A stretch of DNA of 64,000 bases from Bacillus sp. FJAT-45037 (lineage in GTDB: Bacteria > Bacillota > Bacilli > Bacillales > Bacillaceae_D). The stretch lies in assembly GCF_002797325.1 (NCBI RefSeq), contig NZ_KZ454938.1, positions 477,322 through 541,321 of the forward strand. Direction: 5' to 3'. Position numbers and translations under genes: made by a program. Numbering within the stretch: position 1 is the first letter of the stretch; the number at the start of each line of letters is the position of its first letter. Shown here piece after piece: positions 53,576-61,454 of this stretch. The notes below the pieces were generated by a model. That model worked only from the letters and a program-made list of their open reading frames with translations. It was not told the origin of the DNA and made no database searches.

Positions 53576-54136
53576 GTGAAAACGGAAAAAGAGAAAATGC
53601 TAGCAGGGGAAATGTACAATCCAGCTGATCCAGTTTTGTTGAAAGAACGTGAGGAAGCAAGGCGGAAAGTTAGGGTATATAATGAAACAGCAGAAACTGA
53701 AGGGCAAAGACGGAGTGGCATCTTAAAGGAATTATTAGGTTCTACAGGAGAAAACGTATATATGGAGCCGAATATTCGTTTTGATTATGGATATAACACG
53801 CACGTAGGAGAAAACTTTTTTGCCAATTTCGATTGCACGATCTTAGATGTATGTGAAGTGACATTCGGAGATAATTGTATGTTAGCGCCTGGCGTACAAA
53901 TCTATACGGCGACACATCCTCTTCATCCAACTGAGCGTAATATCGGTAAAGAATATGCAAAGCCAATTACATTTGGAAACAATGTGTGGATAGGTGGAGC
54001 TGCAATAGTGAACCCCGGTGTAACTGTCGGAAACAACGTGGTAATCGCATCGGGAACAGTAGTGACTAAAGATGTACCAGATAATGTAGTAGTCGGTGGC
54101 AACCCAGCACGAATCATTAAACACATTGAATTATAG
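53576..54136 (+). CDS. maa: Maltose/galactoside O-acetyltransferase
   Basis: A 186-residue hexapeptide-repeat acetyltransferase. The N-terminal [19 protein letters not shown] segment and the left-handed beta-helix with YIEP-like [25 protein letters not shown] and the catalytic His in ATHPLHP match Maa/LacA enzymes, which acetylate sugars with acetyl-CoA. GTG 53576 is nine bases after AAGAAGGAAG; ATG 53567 is too close to it. Confidence 0.92.
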   Translation: MKTEKEKMLAGEMYNPADPVLLKEREEARRKVRVYNETAETEGQRRSGILKELLGSTGENVYMEPNIRFDYGYNTHVGENFFANFDCTILDVCEVTFGDNCMLAPGVQIYTATHPLHPTERNIGKEYAKPITFGNNVWIGGAAIVNPGVTVGNNVVIASGTVVTKDVPDNVVVGGNPARIIKHIEL

Positions 54137-54176
54137 TTCACCAAATATTAGTAAAAACGACAAGGGGGAAGCTAAT

Positions 54177-54743
54177 ATGACAAAGCGAAAGAAGGACTTG
54201 TCACAAGAACAACGCGATGAATTACTCAAAGTATTGAAAGACCGTTTTGAGAAAAATATGAACCGTCATGAGGGTCTTGAATGGGGGAGTGTCCAAGCAA
54301 AGCTCGAGGCTAATACTGAAAAGCTATGGTCCCTTAATGAAATGGAAGGAACTGGCGGTGATCCGGATGTTGTTGGGCATGATAAAAAGACGGACGAATA
54401 AATTTTTTATGATTGTTCAGCTGAAAGTCCTAAAGGTCGTAGAAGTGTTTGTTACGATCATGAAGCGCTAGAATCAAGGAAGAAGTACAAGCCAGAAAAT
54501 AACGCGATTGATATGGCAATTGACATGGGAATTGAGATTTTAACGGAAGAACAATACCGAGAGTTGCAGAAATTAGAAAATGTTGATATGAAAACGTCGA
54601 GCTGGGTGCAAACACCGAACACTATTAGAAAACTCGGTGGAGCCCTTTTCTGTGATCGTCGTTACGACACTGTCTTTGTATACCACAATGGAGCAGAATC
54701 CTACTATGCTGCAAGGGGGTTTCGAGGCTCGCTGAAGGTCTAA
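54177..54743 (+). pseudogene. DUF4256 protein gene interrupted by one in-frame TAA
   Basis: The frame from ATG 54177 (site AAGGGGGAAG) encodes MTKRKKDLSQEQRDELLKVL through GGDPDVVGHDKKTDE, then meets an ochre stop at 54399-54401. The same frame continues as IFYDCSAESPKGRRSVCYD to the natural end at 54743 (YYAARGFRGSLKV). In DUF4256 proteins this place reads EYIFYDCSAE, so the stop replaces a Tyr codon. There is no other damage. Total 188 codons, the family's usual size. A shortened 74-residue product is the expected outcome. Confidence 0.82.
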
Positions 54744-54810
54744 CATGATGCACAGATAACTCAACTCAACGTGAATATGAAAACAAATGATCTGCATCGA
54801 TCGTACATAA

Positions 54811-54846
54811 AAGAAGCTCAGAGTTACAAACTCCGGGCTTCTTTGA
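54811..54846. terminator. Terminator between convergent units
   Basis: Stem AAGAAGCTCAGAGT / ACTCCGGGCTTCTT (two mismatches or wobbles); T-runs on both strands. Confidence 0.72.
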
Positions 54847-54864
54847 GGTGATCGTTATCTTTTC

Positions 54865-55329
54865 TTAAATCTGTTCAAAGCCTTCTTCGTCTAAATAATG
54901 AGCGGCTTCGCTGTAGGTTGTGAATGTACCGTCTAATTGGTCGTCTTCGGTGTAAACGTTCCACGTACCTTCCTCATTGATGAGGGTAAGTGCTACAGTG
55001 TTTCGATTAATCCATGTGCTTTCAGTCGGTTCGTCGACAATATCTTCAGGATCGATCGTTAACGAGTCAATCGATGCAGCAATGATCGTATGCAATTCAG
55101 TCTCAGAATAGTCACGGATGTTGACCATTCCTTTTTTGTCCGCTGAATAGCCTTGAAGCTTACGACCGTAAACAAAGCCGTTTCCGTTCGGATGTAAGTG
55201 ATAGACGACATTTTTATGTTCAGATGCACTCTCATTATAATGGAAGTTCACTCTTCCTAATGACACATCATGACGCTCAAGTTCAGAGAATGATTCAATA
55301 ATAGCTAGCTTTTCTTCAAATGTTAACAT
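54865..55329 (-). CDS. Conserved-looking hypothetical protein
   Basis: A 154-residue soluble protein beginning MLTFEEKLAIIESF with NVVYHLHPNGNGFVYGRKLQGYSADKKGMVNIRDYSE in the middle and a compact beta-rich end. I have the impression of an uncharacterised Bacillaceae family, without a name. ATG 55329 follows GGAGGTACC; the frame extends further up without a site. Function unknown. Confidence 0.7.
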   Translation of the reverse strand: MLTFEEKLAIIESFSELERHDVSLGRVNFHYNESASEHKNVVYHLHPNGNGFVYGRKLQGYSADKKGMVNIRDYSETELHTIIAASIDSLTIDPEDIVDEPTESTWINRNTVALTLINEEGTWNVYTEDDQLDGTFTTYSEAAHYLDEEGFEQI

Positions 55330-55411
55330 GGTACCTCCAATAGATCTTCTAATAAGTTGATGGTTCATTATAGCACATATCGAACACAATCACTTAGCGA
55401 TCATTAGTCAG

Positions 55412-55534
55412 TTAAGTGATTCCTTTGACGAACGCTATAATCAAGCGAGGCACAAACAACACAACATCACCCAAGATGCCAATAGCCGAACTAACAACCC
55501 AGTCACGATCTCGTTGCTCGTCTTGATTGCTCAT
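55412..55534 (-). CDS. 40-residue amphipathic protein
   Basis: Starts ATG 55534, about seven bases after AAGGGGGA. The product starts with the charged MSNQDEQRDRDW and continues with a hydrophobic helix (VVSSAIGILGDVVLFVPRLI). A pair AATCACTTA / TAAGTGATT lies at and after the stop. No family recognised. Confidence 0.6.
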   Translation of the reverse strand: MSNQDEQRDRDWVVSSAIGILGDVVLFVPRLIIAFVKGIT

Positions 55535-55591
55535 GAACAATCCCCCTTAAAAGTATTCTCTTCTATATTATAACAAAATATGGAATGAATT

Positions 55592-55618
55592 AAACGGTTA
55601 GTTATGACGTCAGTTCCC
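55592..55618 (+). repeat. 27-bp direct repeat, left copy
   Basis: Starts AAACGGTTAGTTATGACGTC and ends AGTTCCC; identical to 58623-58649. The two copies flank the HipA-like/DUF2398/Fic/fra segment. The remaining bases 55619-55783 hold no gene that I can see. Confidence 0.92.
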
Positions 55619-55783
55619 GTCCTAAGTTTTCACCTTATCTAATTATGATCTATCATCGATTGTAGGTTTTCTATTTATTTCCTGTATGAATAAAAGGTAA
55701 ATCTACTCTAATTGTCGAAAGGCTTAGGGGAGTAGAGGTGAAAACAGTTTAATTTACGGAGAAGTTGTTTCGTATGGGGGAAC

Positions 55784-56638
55784 TTGATTAGTACTCAGTA
55801 TGATATCCTAAAATTAAGAGATAAAAGAATGGATGAATGGGTGAGAAAAATGGACAAAGTCTTTATTCCTAAAGAAGCTAATGTAGTTATTAGTACGTCG
55901 AGTAAGGGTGATCAGTCGAAGTGGGTAGTTGGAGGAAAGTGGATTAAAGAAAACACTCGTGGATACGAAAATATGGCAGAGTATGTTGCTTCTCTTGTTC
56001 TTCAATGCTCGACTTTACCGGCGTCATCATATGTTACGTATACACCTTGCTATATTGAAAAATATGATGGTACCGTGACAGAGGGCTGTTATTCATATGA
56101 CTTCCGCGGTTCTTTACAAGAAGTGACTCTAGAACGTTTATTTGAAGCCCATTTTGAAGCAACTGACGATATTCTTAATAATACACGGTATTCAACCTCA
56201 GATAAATTTCAGGCTTTGATGGATAAAGTATATGAATTTACTAGTCTTGATGTCGCTAATGAAATCTCACAAATGTTGGCCTTTGATGCATTCATCTTAA
56301 ATGAAGACCGGCATACAAATAATATTTTGTTTCTCTTTAATCCTGAAACAGAGGTATGGGCTTTAGCTCCAAATTTTGATCATGGTTTAAGTTTATTATC
56401 TGATGTGAAAGATTATCCATTGCACTTGCCGCTGAGTATCTTAAAACGAAAAGTAAAAGCTAAACCACTCAACTCATCTTTTTCGAAACAGTTCGATTTA
56501 TATAAAGGAGATCCTTTTATCATGGGGGACTTATTGATAGAAATGCTAGATAAGCCTTATTATGATCTGGGAAGAGCCAAGGACGTAGTACTTTCTCAAT
56601 TGAAAGATCCTCGTATACAAAAGTTAATAATTGATTAA
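55784..56638 (+). CDS. HipA-like Ser/Thr protein kinase
   Basis: A 284-residue kinase of the HipA/CtkA class. The catalytic motif is AFILNEDRHTNNILFLF (Asp at about 175), followed by the metal-binding NFDHG (about 199), both intact. The N-terminal HipA-N1 lobe is absent, as in split systems. TTG 55784 follows TGGGGGAAC; the spacing is tight, so a later start is possible. A small gene follows after 15 bases and is probably its partner. By family such kinases phosphorylate translation factors or tRNA synthetases and act as toxins; which target applies here is unknown. Confidence 0.82.
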   Translation: MISTQYDILKLRDKRMDEWVRKMDKVFIPKEANVVISTSSKGDQSKWVVGGKWIKENTRGYENMAEYVASLVLQCSTLPASSYVTYTPCYIEKYDGTVTEGCYSYDFRGSLQEVTLERLFEAHFEATDDILNNTRYSTSDKFQALMDKVYEFTSLDVANEISQMLAFDAFILNEDRHTNNILFLFNPETEVWALAPNFDHGLSLLSDVKDYPLHLPLSILKRKVKAKPLNSSFSKQFDLYKGDPFIMGDLLIEMLDKPYYDLGRAKDVVLSQLKDPRIQKLIID

Positions 56639-56653
56639 GAAGTAGGTGTTGAA

Positions 56654-57034
56654 ATGGTTGACTATATGAGATTTGATGTCATGCTTTTTGATGATGTGAT
56701 AGCTGAGGTGAATTTGAAACCTAATGGAAGTGAGAAACCTTATGTGGTTAATTATATAACCGGGTTCAATAAACAATTTTCACCGAATCCTGAGGGCTAC
56801 ATTACAAGAGAAGAACTAGAGCGATGGCTGAAATGGCGTGTGTTCCCTGAGACAAGGCATAACGCAGATGAATTACTGGGACTACTTGGGTTAAACAGCT
56901 ATAATCGCTGGGGGATTGTGCGGAAAACACATGGTGTGATGGCGGACGATGAAATTTGGCTACGCTTTAAAGGAGAGACATTAAAACATAAAGAGATGAC
57001 GATTCGACCGCATTTGTATTACCCGGACGAATAA
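56654..57034 (+). CDS. Small partner of the HipA-like kinase, unknown function
   Basis: A 126-residue soluble protein. Notable segments are EELERWLKWRVFPETRHNADELLGLLGL and NRWGIVRKTHGVMADDEIWLRF. Similar segments seem to occur beside kinase genes in other Firmicutes, though I cannot name a family. It has no helix-turn-helix that I can recognise. ATG 56654 follows AAGTAGGTG. The tight linkage suggests antitoxin, substrate or adaptor. Confidence 0.7.
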   Translation: MVDYMRFDVMLFDDVIAEVNLKPNGSEKPYVVNYITGFNKQFSPNPEGYITREELERWLKWRVFPETRHNADELLGLLGLNSYNRWGIVRKTHGVMADDEIWLRFKGETLKHKEMTIRPHLYYPDE

Positions 57035-57065
57035 AACTACTTAAATAAGTTGTTCGATAATTATT

Positions 57066-57563
57066 TTGTTAGCAGACCTTCTCGACGGGAATATTCAGCA
57101 ATTTGATACTGATCAGGAGCAAGAGGTTCTTTATGAAACAACCGTCTATAGTAAATATTTTATCCGGGCGTTTCCAGAGGATTTAACTGAATTTACAAAT
57201 TGGCGCGGCTTACTTCAAGAAGATTGGAAGATTCAGCAGGAGGACGAGCGAAGAAAACGTGTCTATCGTCAGTTGTTTTTCTCGCCAGCTGTTCACCGGA
57301 CATCAGTGGGAGATGCGGACTTTACCTACATACGGACGTTTCGTAATCGGATTATGGAGGACATTGAAAAGCATAGCCAATTTCAGCTTAGGCTTTATAA
57401 AAATACAGCGTTATTAACATCAGCCGAGCCAAATTACCGATATGACTACTTTCCAGACAATAAAGCTGTGACGGATATTATGTTGCGTATCTCTCATCAC
57501 CTGTATGAAAATCGCTCGTCGTTTACTCCGTTAGAAACGGGTGATTTATTGATGACTTCATGA
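57066..57563 (+). pseudogene. Internal fragment of a DUF2398 (TIGR02678) defence protein
   Basis: 165 codons that look like the middle of a DUF2398 protein: FDTDQEQEVLYETTVYSKYFIRAFPEDLTEFTNW, LLQEDWKIQQEDERRKRVYRQLFFSP, FRNRIMEDIEKHSQFQLRLYKNTALL. DUF2398 proteins are part of the Wadjet-like (type III) SMC plasmid-defence operons. No start codon with a ribosome site, and neither the N-terminal part nor the C-terminal half nor any partner gene is present, so this is a remnant. Confidence 0.6.
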
Positions 57564-57681
57564 GTGTTTGTCTGCGATGAAAAGTTGGATGATGGTAGAG
57601 ATCGACGCGGAATCGTCGATGATTTATATTCGACCTTTATTTGGCTAAAAGAACTGATTAAAATTCACAGCGCTTATCCTT

Positions 57682-57999
57682 TTGTCTGATGAGATGCCTG
57701 TCAATCCTGAGATGGCAGCCAATTCAGTTGTCCGTGGTGCAATGTTACACGCTAACTTTGTCGGAATTCACCCATTCATAGATGGGAACGGACGGACGTC
57801 ACGCTTATTATTGAATGTAGAGCTGATGAAAGATGGTTTTCCACCAGTTGTGATTAAAGTAGAAAACCGACTAGCGTATTACGAAGCGTTAGATAAAGCA
57901 CATACACAGAAAGAATATGATGATTTTATTGAATTAGTCAAAAGAGAAGTAGAAGATTCATTAGACCTCTATTTGAGTGCTATAAATAAGAGTGTTTAG
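57682..57999 (+). pseudogene. Fic-domain protein, C-terminal fragment
   Basis: 105 codons with the intact Fic motif HPFIDGNGRTSR and the following helices to the natural end. Fic proteins transfer AMP or similar groups to target proteins. The N-terminal half is missing: the frame opens at a TTG with no ribosome site, and the sequence 57564-57681 holds several frames with stops. It is therefore a remnant, though the catalytic loop could still work if translated. Confidence 0.75.
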
Positions 58000-58022
58000 T
58001 GTAAAATAGTTATAAATTTAAT

Positions 58023-58055
58023 AGAACGCGTTGGTTACTTACCGACGCGTTTTTC
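58023..58055 (+). terminator. Intrinsic terminator after the Fic fragment
   Basis: Stem AACGCGTTGGT / ACCGACGCGTT (one wobble) and TTTC. Confidence 0.8.
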
Positions 58056-58069
58056 TAGGAGGAAACCAT

Positions 58070-58444
58070 ATGAAAGCTATTGCGGATTTTTTAAAGGAGA
58101 TTGATGACCCTCTACATCGCGAACGAACGGAAGAAATCTTGACGTGGGTAGGTGATCACTATCCTCATTTAGAGACAGAGATCAAATGGAATCAACCGAT
58201 GTTTACCGATCATGGCACATTTATTATTGGCTTTAGCATATCAAAAAAGCATGTAGCCGTTGCTCCTGAAAGAGTAGCCATCACACATGTCGAGGATGAT
58301 ATTGGGAAAGCCGGATATGACTATACAAAGGAGTTAATCCGCATCCCTTGGAACAAGCAGGTTGATTATTCATTACTTGAGAAGATGATTGATTTTAATC
58401 TGACGGATAAGGCAGACTGTACAACATTCTGGCGAAAATCGTAG
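58070..58444 (+). CDS. fra: Frataxin-like iron chaperone Fra (DUF1801, YdhG)
   Basis: A 124-residue DUF1801 protein. It shows EIDDPLHRERTEEILTWV, IKWNQPMFTDHGTFIIGFSISKKH and DYTKELIRIPWN, very close to B. subtilis Fra/YdhG, the frataxin-like protein that hands iron to Fe-S and haem synthesis. ATG 58070 follows AGGAGG. It lies between two terminators, inside the 27-bp direct repeats, which is odd for a housekeeping gene. Confidence 0.92.
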   Translation: MKAIADFLKEIDDPLHRERTEEILTWVGDHYPHLETEIKWNQPMFTDHGTFIIGFSISKKHVAVAPERVAITHVEDDIGKAGYDYTKELIRIPWNKQVDYSLLEKMIDFNLTDKADCTTFWRKS

Positions 58445-58472
58445 ATGATTGAAGTGCAAGTGAATAAGTAGG

Positions 58473-58502
58473 AGCACTTATCTGTTTGGGTAGGTGTTTT
58501 TT
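58473..58502 (+). terminator. Intrinsic terminator after fra
   Basis: Wobble-rich stem CACTTATC / GGGTAGGTG followed by TTTTTT. Confidence 0.68.
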
Positions 58503-58547
58503 ACTATGTACGAAGAGGATGTCCATGTATTTGCTGCCAACATGTTA

Positions 58548-58622
58548 CCTCCTTTGCATCACTTAAATAACATGTCCCGTTTAATCTCAAACCAAATATT
58601 CTCAATTAGAGCCATCATGATC
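58548..58622 (-). pseudogene. 3'-end remnant of a paralogue of the gene at 61454-61756
   Basis: About 75 bp nearly identical (roughly nine of ten bases) to 61443-61516. On the minus strand it reads ENIWFEIKRDMLFK and then stop, matching ENIWFEIKGDMLFK of the intact gene. Similarity breaks off at 58622, the base before the right 27-bp repeat. The following coupled frame stops after four codons. Confidence 0.78.
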
Positions 58623-58649
58623 AAACGGTTAGTTATGACGTCAGTTCCC
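58623..58649 (+). repeat. 27-bp direct repeat, right copy
   Basis: Identical to 55592-55618 over 27 bp; the flanks differ on both sides. It directly abuts the truncated paralogue at 58548-58622. Nothing else recognisable in 58650-58740. Confidence 0.92.
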
Positions 58650-58753
58650 CACCATAGTAATACTTTAACTGATAGTGGAACGGACACCTAAAAATAATCG
58701 TAGATTGATTTCTTAAATCTTCTCATATGTTAATTTATAGTATAATATATATA

Positions 58754-58771
58754 TATAGACCGATCGTTATA
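58754..58771 (+). promoter_or_regulatory. Imperfect TetR-type operator before the tetR gene
   Basis: TATAGAC-5 bp-GTTATA, a degraded form of the perfect palindrome at 59405-59420. It lies just after a TATAAT -10 (58741-58746). Confidence 0.5.
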
Positions 58772-58793
58772 ATTTAATGCAGGAGTGATAGTT

Positions 58794-59363
58794 ATGTCTG
58801 AATCAAAGAAGTCATCAAAAGATAAAATTATTGATACAGCTTCCCGATTATTCCAAAAACAAGGATATTATGCTACAGGGTTGAACCAGATTATACAAGA
58901 AAGTGGTGCACCTAAGGGATCGTTGTATTATTATTTCCCGAATGGAAAAGAGGAGTTAGCTAGTGTAGCTGTTGGTCGTACGGCTGACTTAGTGACAATG
59001 CGAATTCAAGAGGGATTAAAAGATTACGACGATCCCATCGAAGCAATCCAACAATTTATTCTGAATTTAGCTAATGCATTTAAGAGTTATGAAACCAAAC
59101 AAGGCTTACCTGTTGCCTCGGTTGCATTAGAAACGGCACAGACAAGTGAAGTCATTCGCCAGTCTTGCCAACAAGCATATGAGAAGTGGCATGAAGTCTT
59201 TGCTAAAAAGTTAGTAGAGTCAGGATTTGAGGAGAAAAAGGCGCTAGAATTAGGGTTAGTTATTAATGCGATGATTGAAGGAGCCTTTATCATTGTGATA
59301 ACGACAAAGGATTGTGAACCTTTGAGGCAAATCGCTCGGTACATTCCAAATTTATGCCAATAA
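58794..59363 (+). CDS. TetR-family regulator (LmrA/QdoR type)
   Basis: A 189-residue TetR protein. The N-terminal segment KDKIIDTASRLFQKQGYYATGLNQIIQESGAPKGSLYYYFPNGKEEL is close to the LmrA/YxaF group, which binds sites with TAGACC/GGTCTA halves. The C-terminal TetR_C domain has a ligand pocket region. ATG 58794 is eight bases after AGGAG. A perfect palindrome TATAGAC-TG-GTCTATA before the next gene and a weaker one before its own promoter suggest control of both. Confidence 0.9.
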   Translation: MSESKKSSKDKIIDTASRLFQKQGYYATGLNQIIQESGAPKGSLYYYFPNGKEELASVAVGRTADLVTMRIQEGLKDYDDPIEAIQQFILNLANAFKSYETKQGLPVASVALETAQTSEVIRQSCQQAYEKWHEVFAKKLVESGFEEKKALELGLVINAMIEGAFIIVITTKDCEPLRQIARYIPNLCQ

Positions 59364-59404
59364 AGTAAGGTTATACAGTACAGTATGACTTTTTTGAGAA
59401 AATA

Positions 59405-59420
59405 TATAGACTGGTCTATA
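59405..59420 (+). promoter_or_regulatory. TetR operator before the NmrA-like gene
   Basis: Perfect palindrome TATAGAC-TG-GTCTATA 18 bases before the start codon; matches the box type bound by LmrA/QdoR regulators. Confidence 0.72.
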
Positions 59421-59437
59421 AAAAAGGAGGATATTTC

Positions 59438-60298
59438 ATGAGCAAAGATATTTTGGTCACAGGTGCAACAGGTAACATTGGTTATTGTGTGGTTTGTGAG
59501 TTAGTAGCCAAAAAATCAAAGGTTCGAGTCGCAGTTCGTAATATTGAAAAAGATAGGGTTGCATTTACTGGTTTAGATGTGGAGCTTGTAGAATTTGATT
59601 TCATGAATCCAACTTTATTTGATCACGCTTTAGATGGAGTTCAAAAGGTATTTTTAATTCGTCCACCGCAGCTAGCCAAACCGAAAAAGGATATGCAGCC
59701 TTTCATAGAAAGGATGAAAGAAAAGAAGATTAAGCAAATTGTCTTTGTCTCGTTAATGGGTGTTGAGAAAAATCCAATCGTACCTCACCGGAAAATTGAA
59801 AACCTTATTCGGGAATCTGGTATCGTTTATACGTTTTTAAGACCTGGATTTTTTATGCAGAATTTAAATACAACTCATCGTGAGGATATAGCTTTACGAA
59901 ATGAACTTTTTATACCAGTTGGTAAGGCAAAAACTAGCTTTATAGATACAAGAGATATTGCCGCTGTTGCTGCGACTTGCTTGTTAGAAGAAGGGCATAT
60001 ATGGCGAGAGTATACATTAACAGGATCAGAAGCGATTGACTATAATGAAGTGGCTCTTATCTTGTCCAAAACACTTGGGAGAAAAATAGAATATAAAAAT
60101 CCCGGAGTGTACGAATTTCGTAGAACATTGATTAAAAGAGGCATAAAGAAGGAATTTGCCAATGTCATGACAATGCTTTATGTATTAACTAGATTAGGTA
60201 AAGCTGAGAAAGTAACAAATGAGGTGAAAGATATTTTGAAACGAGATCCTATATCATTTGAGCAATTTGCAAACGATTTTCAAGAAGGTTGGAATTAA
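59438..60298 (+). CDS. NmrA-like NAD(P)-binding oxidoreductase
   Basis: A 286-residue atypical SDR. The dinucleotide motif is GATGNIG (residues 8-14), followed by RVAVRNIEKD, FVSLMGVEKN and FLRPGFFMQN, like quinone reductase QOR2-type proteins. ATG 59438 follows AAAAAGGAGG. Controlled by the operator just upstream and followed by a small membrane-protein gene, so the unit is probably an inducible detoxification operon. Confidence 0.86.
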   Translation: MSKDILVTGATGNIGYCVVCELVAKKSKVRVAVRNIEKDRVAFTGLDVELVEFDFMNPTLFDHALDGVQKVFLIRPPQLAKPKKDMQPFIERMKEKKIKQIVFVSLMGVEKNPIVPHRKIENLIRESGIVYTFLRPGFFMQNLNTTHREDIALRNELFIPVGKAKTSFIDTRDIAAVAATCLLEEGHIWREYTLTGSEAIDYNEVALILSKTLGRKIEYKNPGVYEFRRTLIKRGIKKEFANVMTMLYVLTRLGKAEKVTNEVKDILKRDPISFEQFANDFQEGWN

Positions 60299-60319
60299 GG
60301 AAGGAGGGGAGTGACAGGG

Positions 60320-60715
60320 ATGTATGAGAAAAAATTTAGGTCCTATTTAAAAGTAGGTTTACTCGCAGGTCTTATTACAGCGATACTCGCTAACATAGGA
60401 TTTGTTTTACTAAGTCTATTGTTCGGCCATGAATTTGGGTTTGTTGGCCAAGACCGCGATACCCTTTATATCGTGTTTATTACATTTGCCACATTCATCG
60501 CAGTTTTTATAAGTAGTATCATCTTTTACTTATTGCAAAAGTTTACAAAAAATCCTATAGCTTGGTTTATTGTACTTGTCGTTTTAGGATTTTTATTTAA
60601 TACCTACACTGCAGAAGTCGACTTACACGAACAATATAAAATGACTGCACATATTTTACATTTGCTAGTTAGTGTTCTTTCAGTCTATATTGTTCCGAAG
60701 TTATCTAGGGAATAA
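60320..60715 (+). CDS. Four-helix membrane protein (DUF6069-like)
   Basis: A 131-residue protein with about four hydrophobic helices (residues 10-32, 47-72, 80-97, 108-125). It resembles small DUF6069 membrane proteins that often follow NmrA-like genes. ATG 60320 or GTG 60311 follow AAGGAGGGG. It starts 21 bases after the oxidoreductase stop. Confidence 0.75.
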   Translation: MYEKKFRSYLKVGLLAGLITAILANIGFVLLSLLFGHEFGFVGQDRDTLYIVFITFATFIAVFISSIIFYLLQKFTKNPIAWFIVLVVLGFLFNTYTAEVDLHEQYKMTAHILHLLVSVLSVYIVPKLSRE

Positions 60716-60803
60716 GGTTTGTATAAATGTAAGACCCCACCATATAAACCAAAAGAAATACCTACCCTTGCCCTAGAAAAGTAAGGTGAGCTATTCCAGC
60801 AAT

Positions 60804-60840
60804 AAACTTATATGCCGCTCATCTCGCGGCATATAAGTTT
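60804..60840. terminator. Perfect inverted repeat, likely terminator
   Basis: 15-bp arms AAACTTATATGCCGC / GCGGCATATAAGTTT around a seven-base loop, 90 bases after the membrane gene. Confidence 0.72.
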
Positions 60841-60848
60841 CTACTTGG

Positions 60849-60882
60849 CCAAGTGTTAGCAGCACTTGGTCTTTGTTATTTC
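60849..60882 (+). terminator. Second hairpin after the operon
   Basis: Stem CCAAGTG / CACTTGG followed by TCTTTGTTATTT. The rest of 60883-61042 holds no feature that I can name. Confidence 0.6.
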
Positions 60883-61042
60883 AGGTATAATTTATGTAAC
60901 TGCTCTATGCTAGACGTTCTTGATGTCATTCTTTTAACGGAATAGATGATGTTTGATTTGGGGGGATTTTTCATCCTTTGAATAGATAAAAATAATCGTT
61001 GATATCCGTAACCTTCTTACTTCAAAGAATAGGAAAATACAG

Positions 61043-61327
61043 ATGAATAGTAGTTATTCAACAAAAGCGATTATCATTTGTAAGAGAAAAATTTTACTAA
61101 CTAAAAACTAGGACAATGAAGGTTATTTTTATCTTGTCCCTGGTGGTGGGCAGGAACATGGCGAAACACTTCATGAAGCATTAATGAGAGAGTGTGTTGA
61201 AGGAGTAGGATACAAAGTGTACATCGAAGAACTTCTTCATGTCCGTGAGTATATTGGAAAGAATCACGAACATGCATCATTTGATAAAGATCTGCATTCA
61301 ATACTACTTTCAACATATACAAACTAA
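61043..61327 (+). pseudogene. Nudix hydrolase remnant with in-frame TAG
   Basis: From ATG 61043 the frame reads STKAIIICKRKILLTKN, meets TAG at 61109-61111, then continues FYLVPGGGQEHGETLHEALM and the rest of a Nudix box, RECVEGVG. The box has lost the second Glu of the EExG motif (Gly instead). The protein ends after SFDKDLHSILLSTYTN, far short of a normal Nudix domain. Truncation and the stop both mark it as dead. Confidence 0.78.
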
Positions 61328-61454
61328 ACAATAAAATAATCCCAGTTGTAATCGTTAATCCATACGGGAGGTTGATCTCAAATGAAATTTGACTACCAAA
61401 ATGAAAGAGACTAAGAGTAAATAAGAATCCTAAACAGATTCGCCTCCTCTTCAT
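61320..61454 (-). pseudogene. Truncated two-helix membrane protein gene fused to the Nudix remnant
   Basis: From ATG 61454, which shares a base with the stop of the gene before it (TGATG), the frame encodes a basic start (MKRRR) and two hydrophobic helices to about 61320. Beyond that the frame runs antisense through the Nudix remnant, so the true C-terminus has been lost at the same junction that truncates the Nudix gene. Confidence 0.62.

Noticed and set aside
54513-54743. A possible separate 76-residue gene.
   Set aside because: It is in the same frame as 54177-54401 and forms the second half of one DUF4256 gene split by a TAA.
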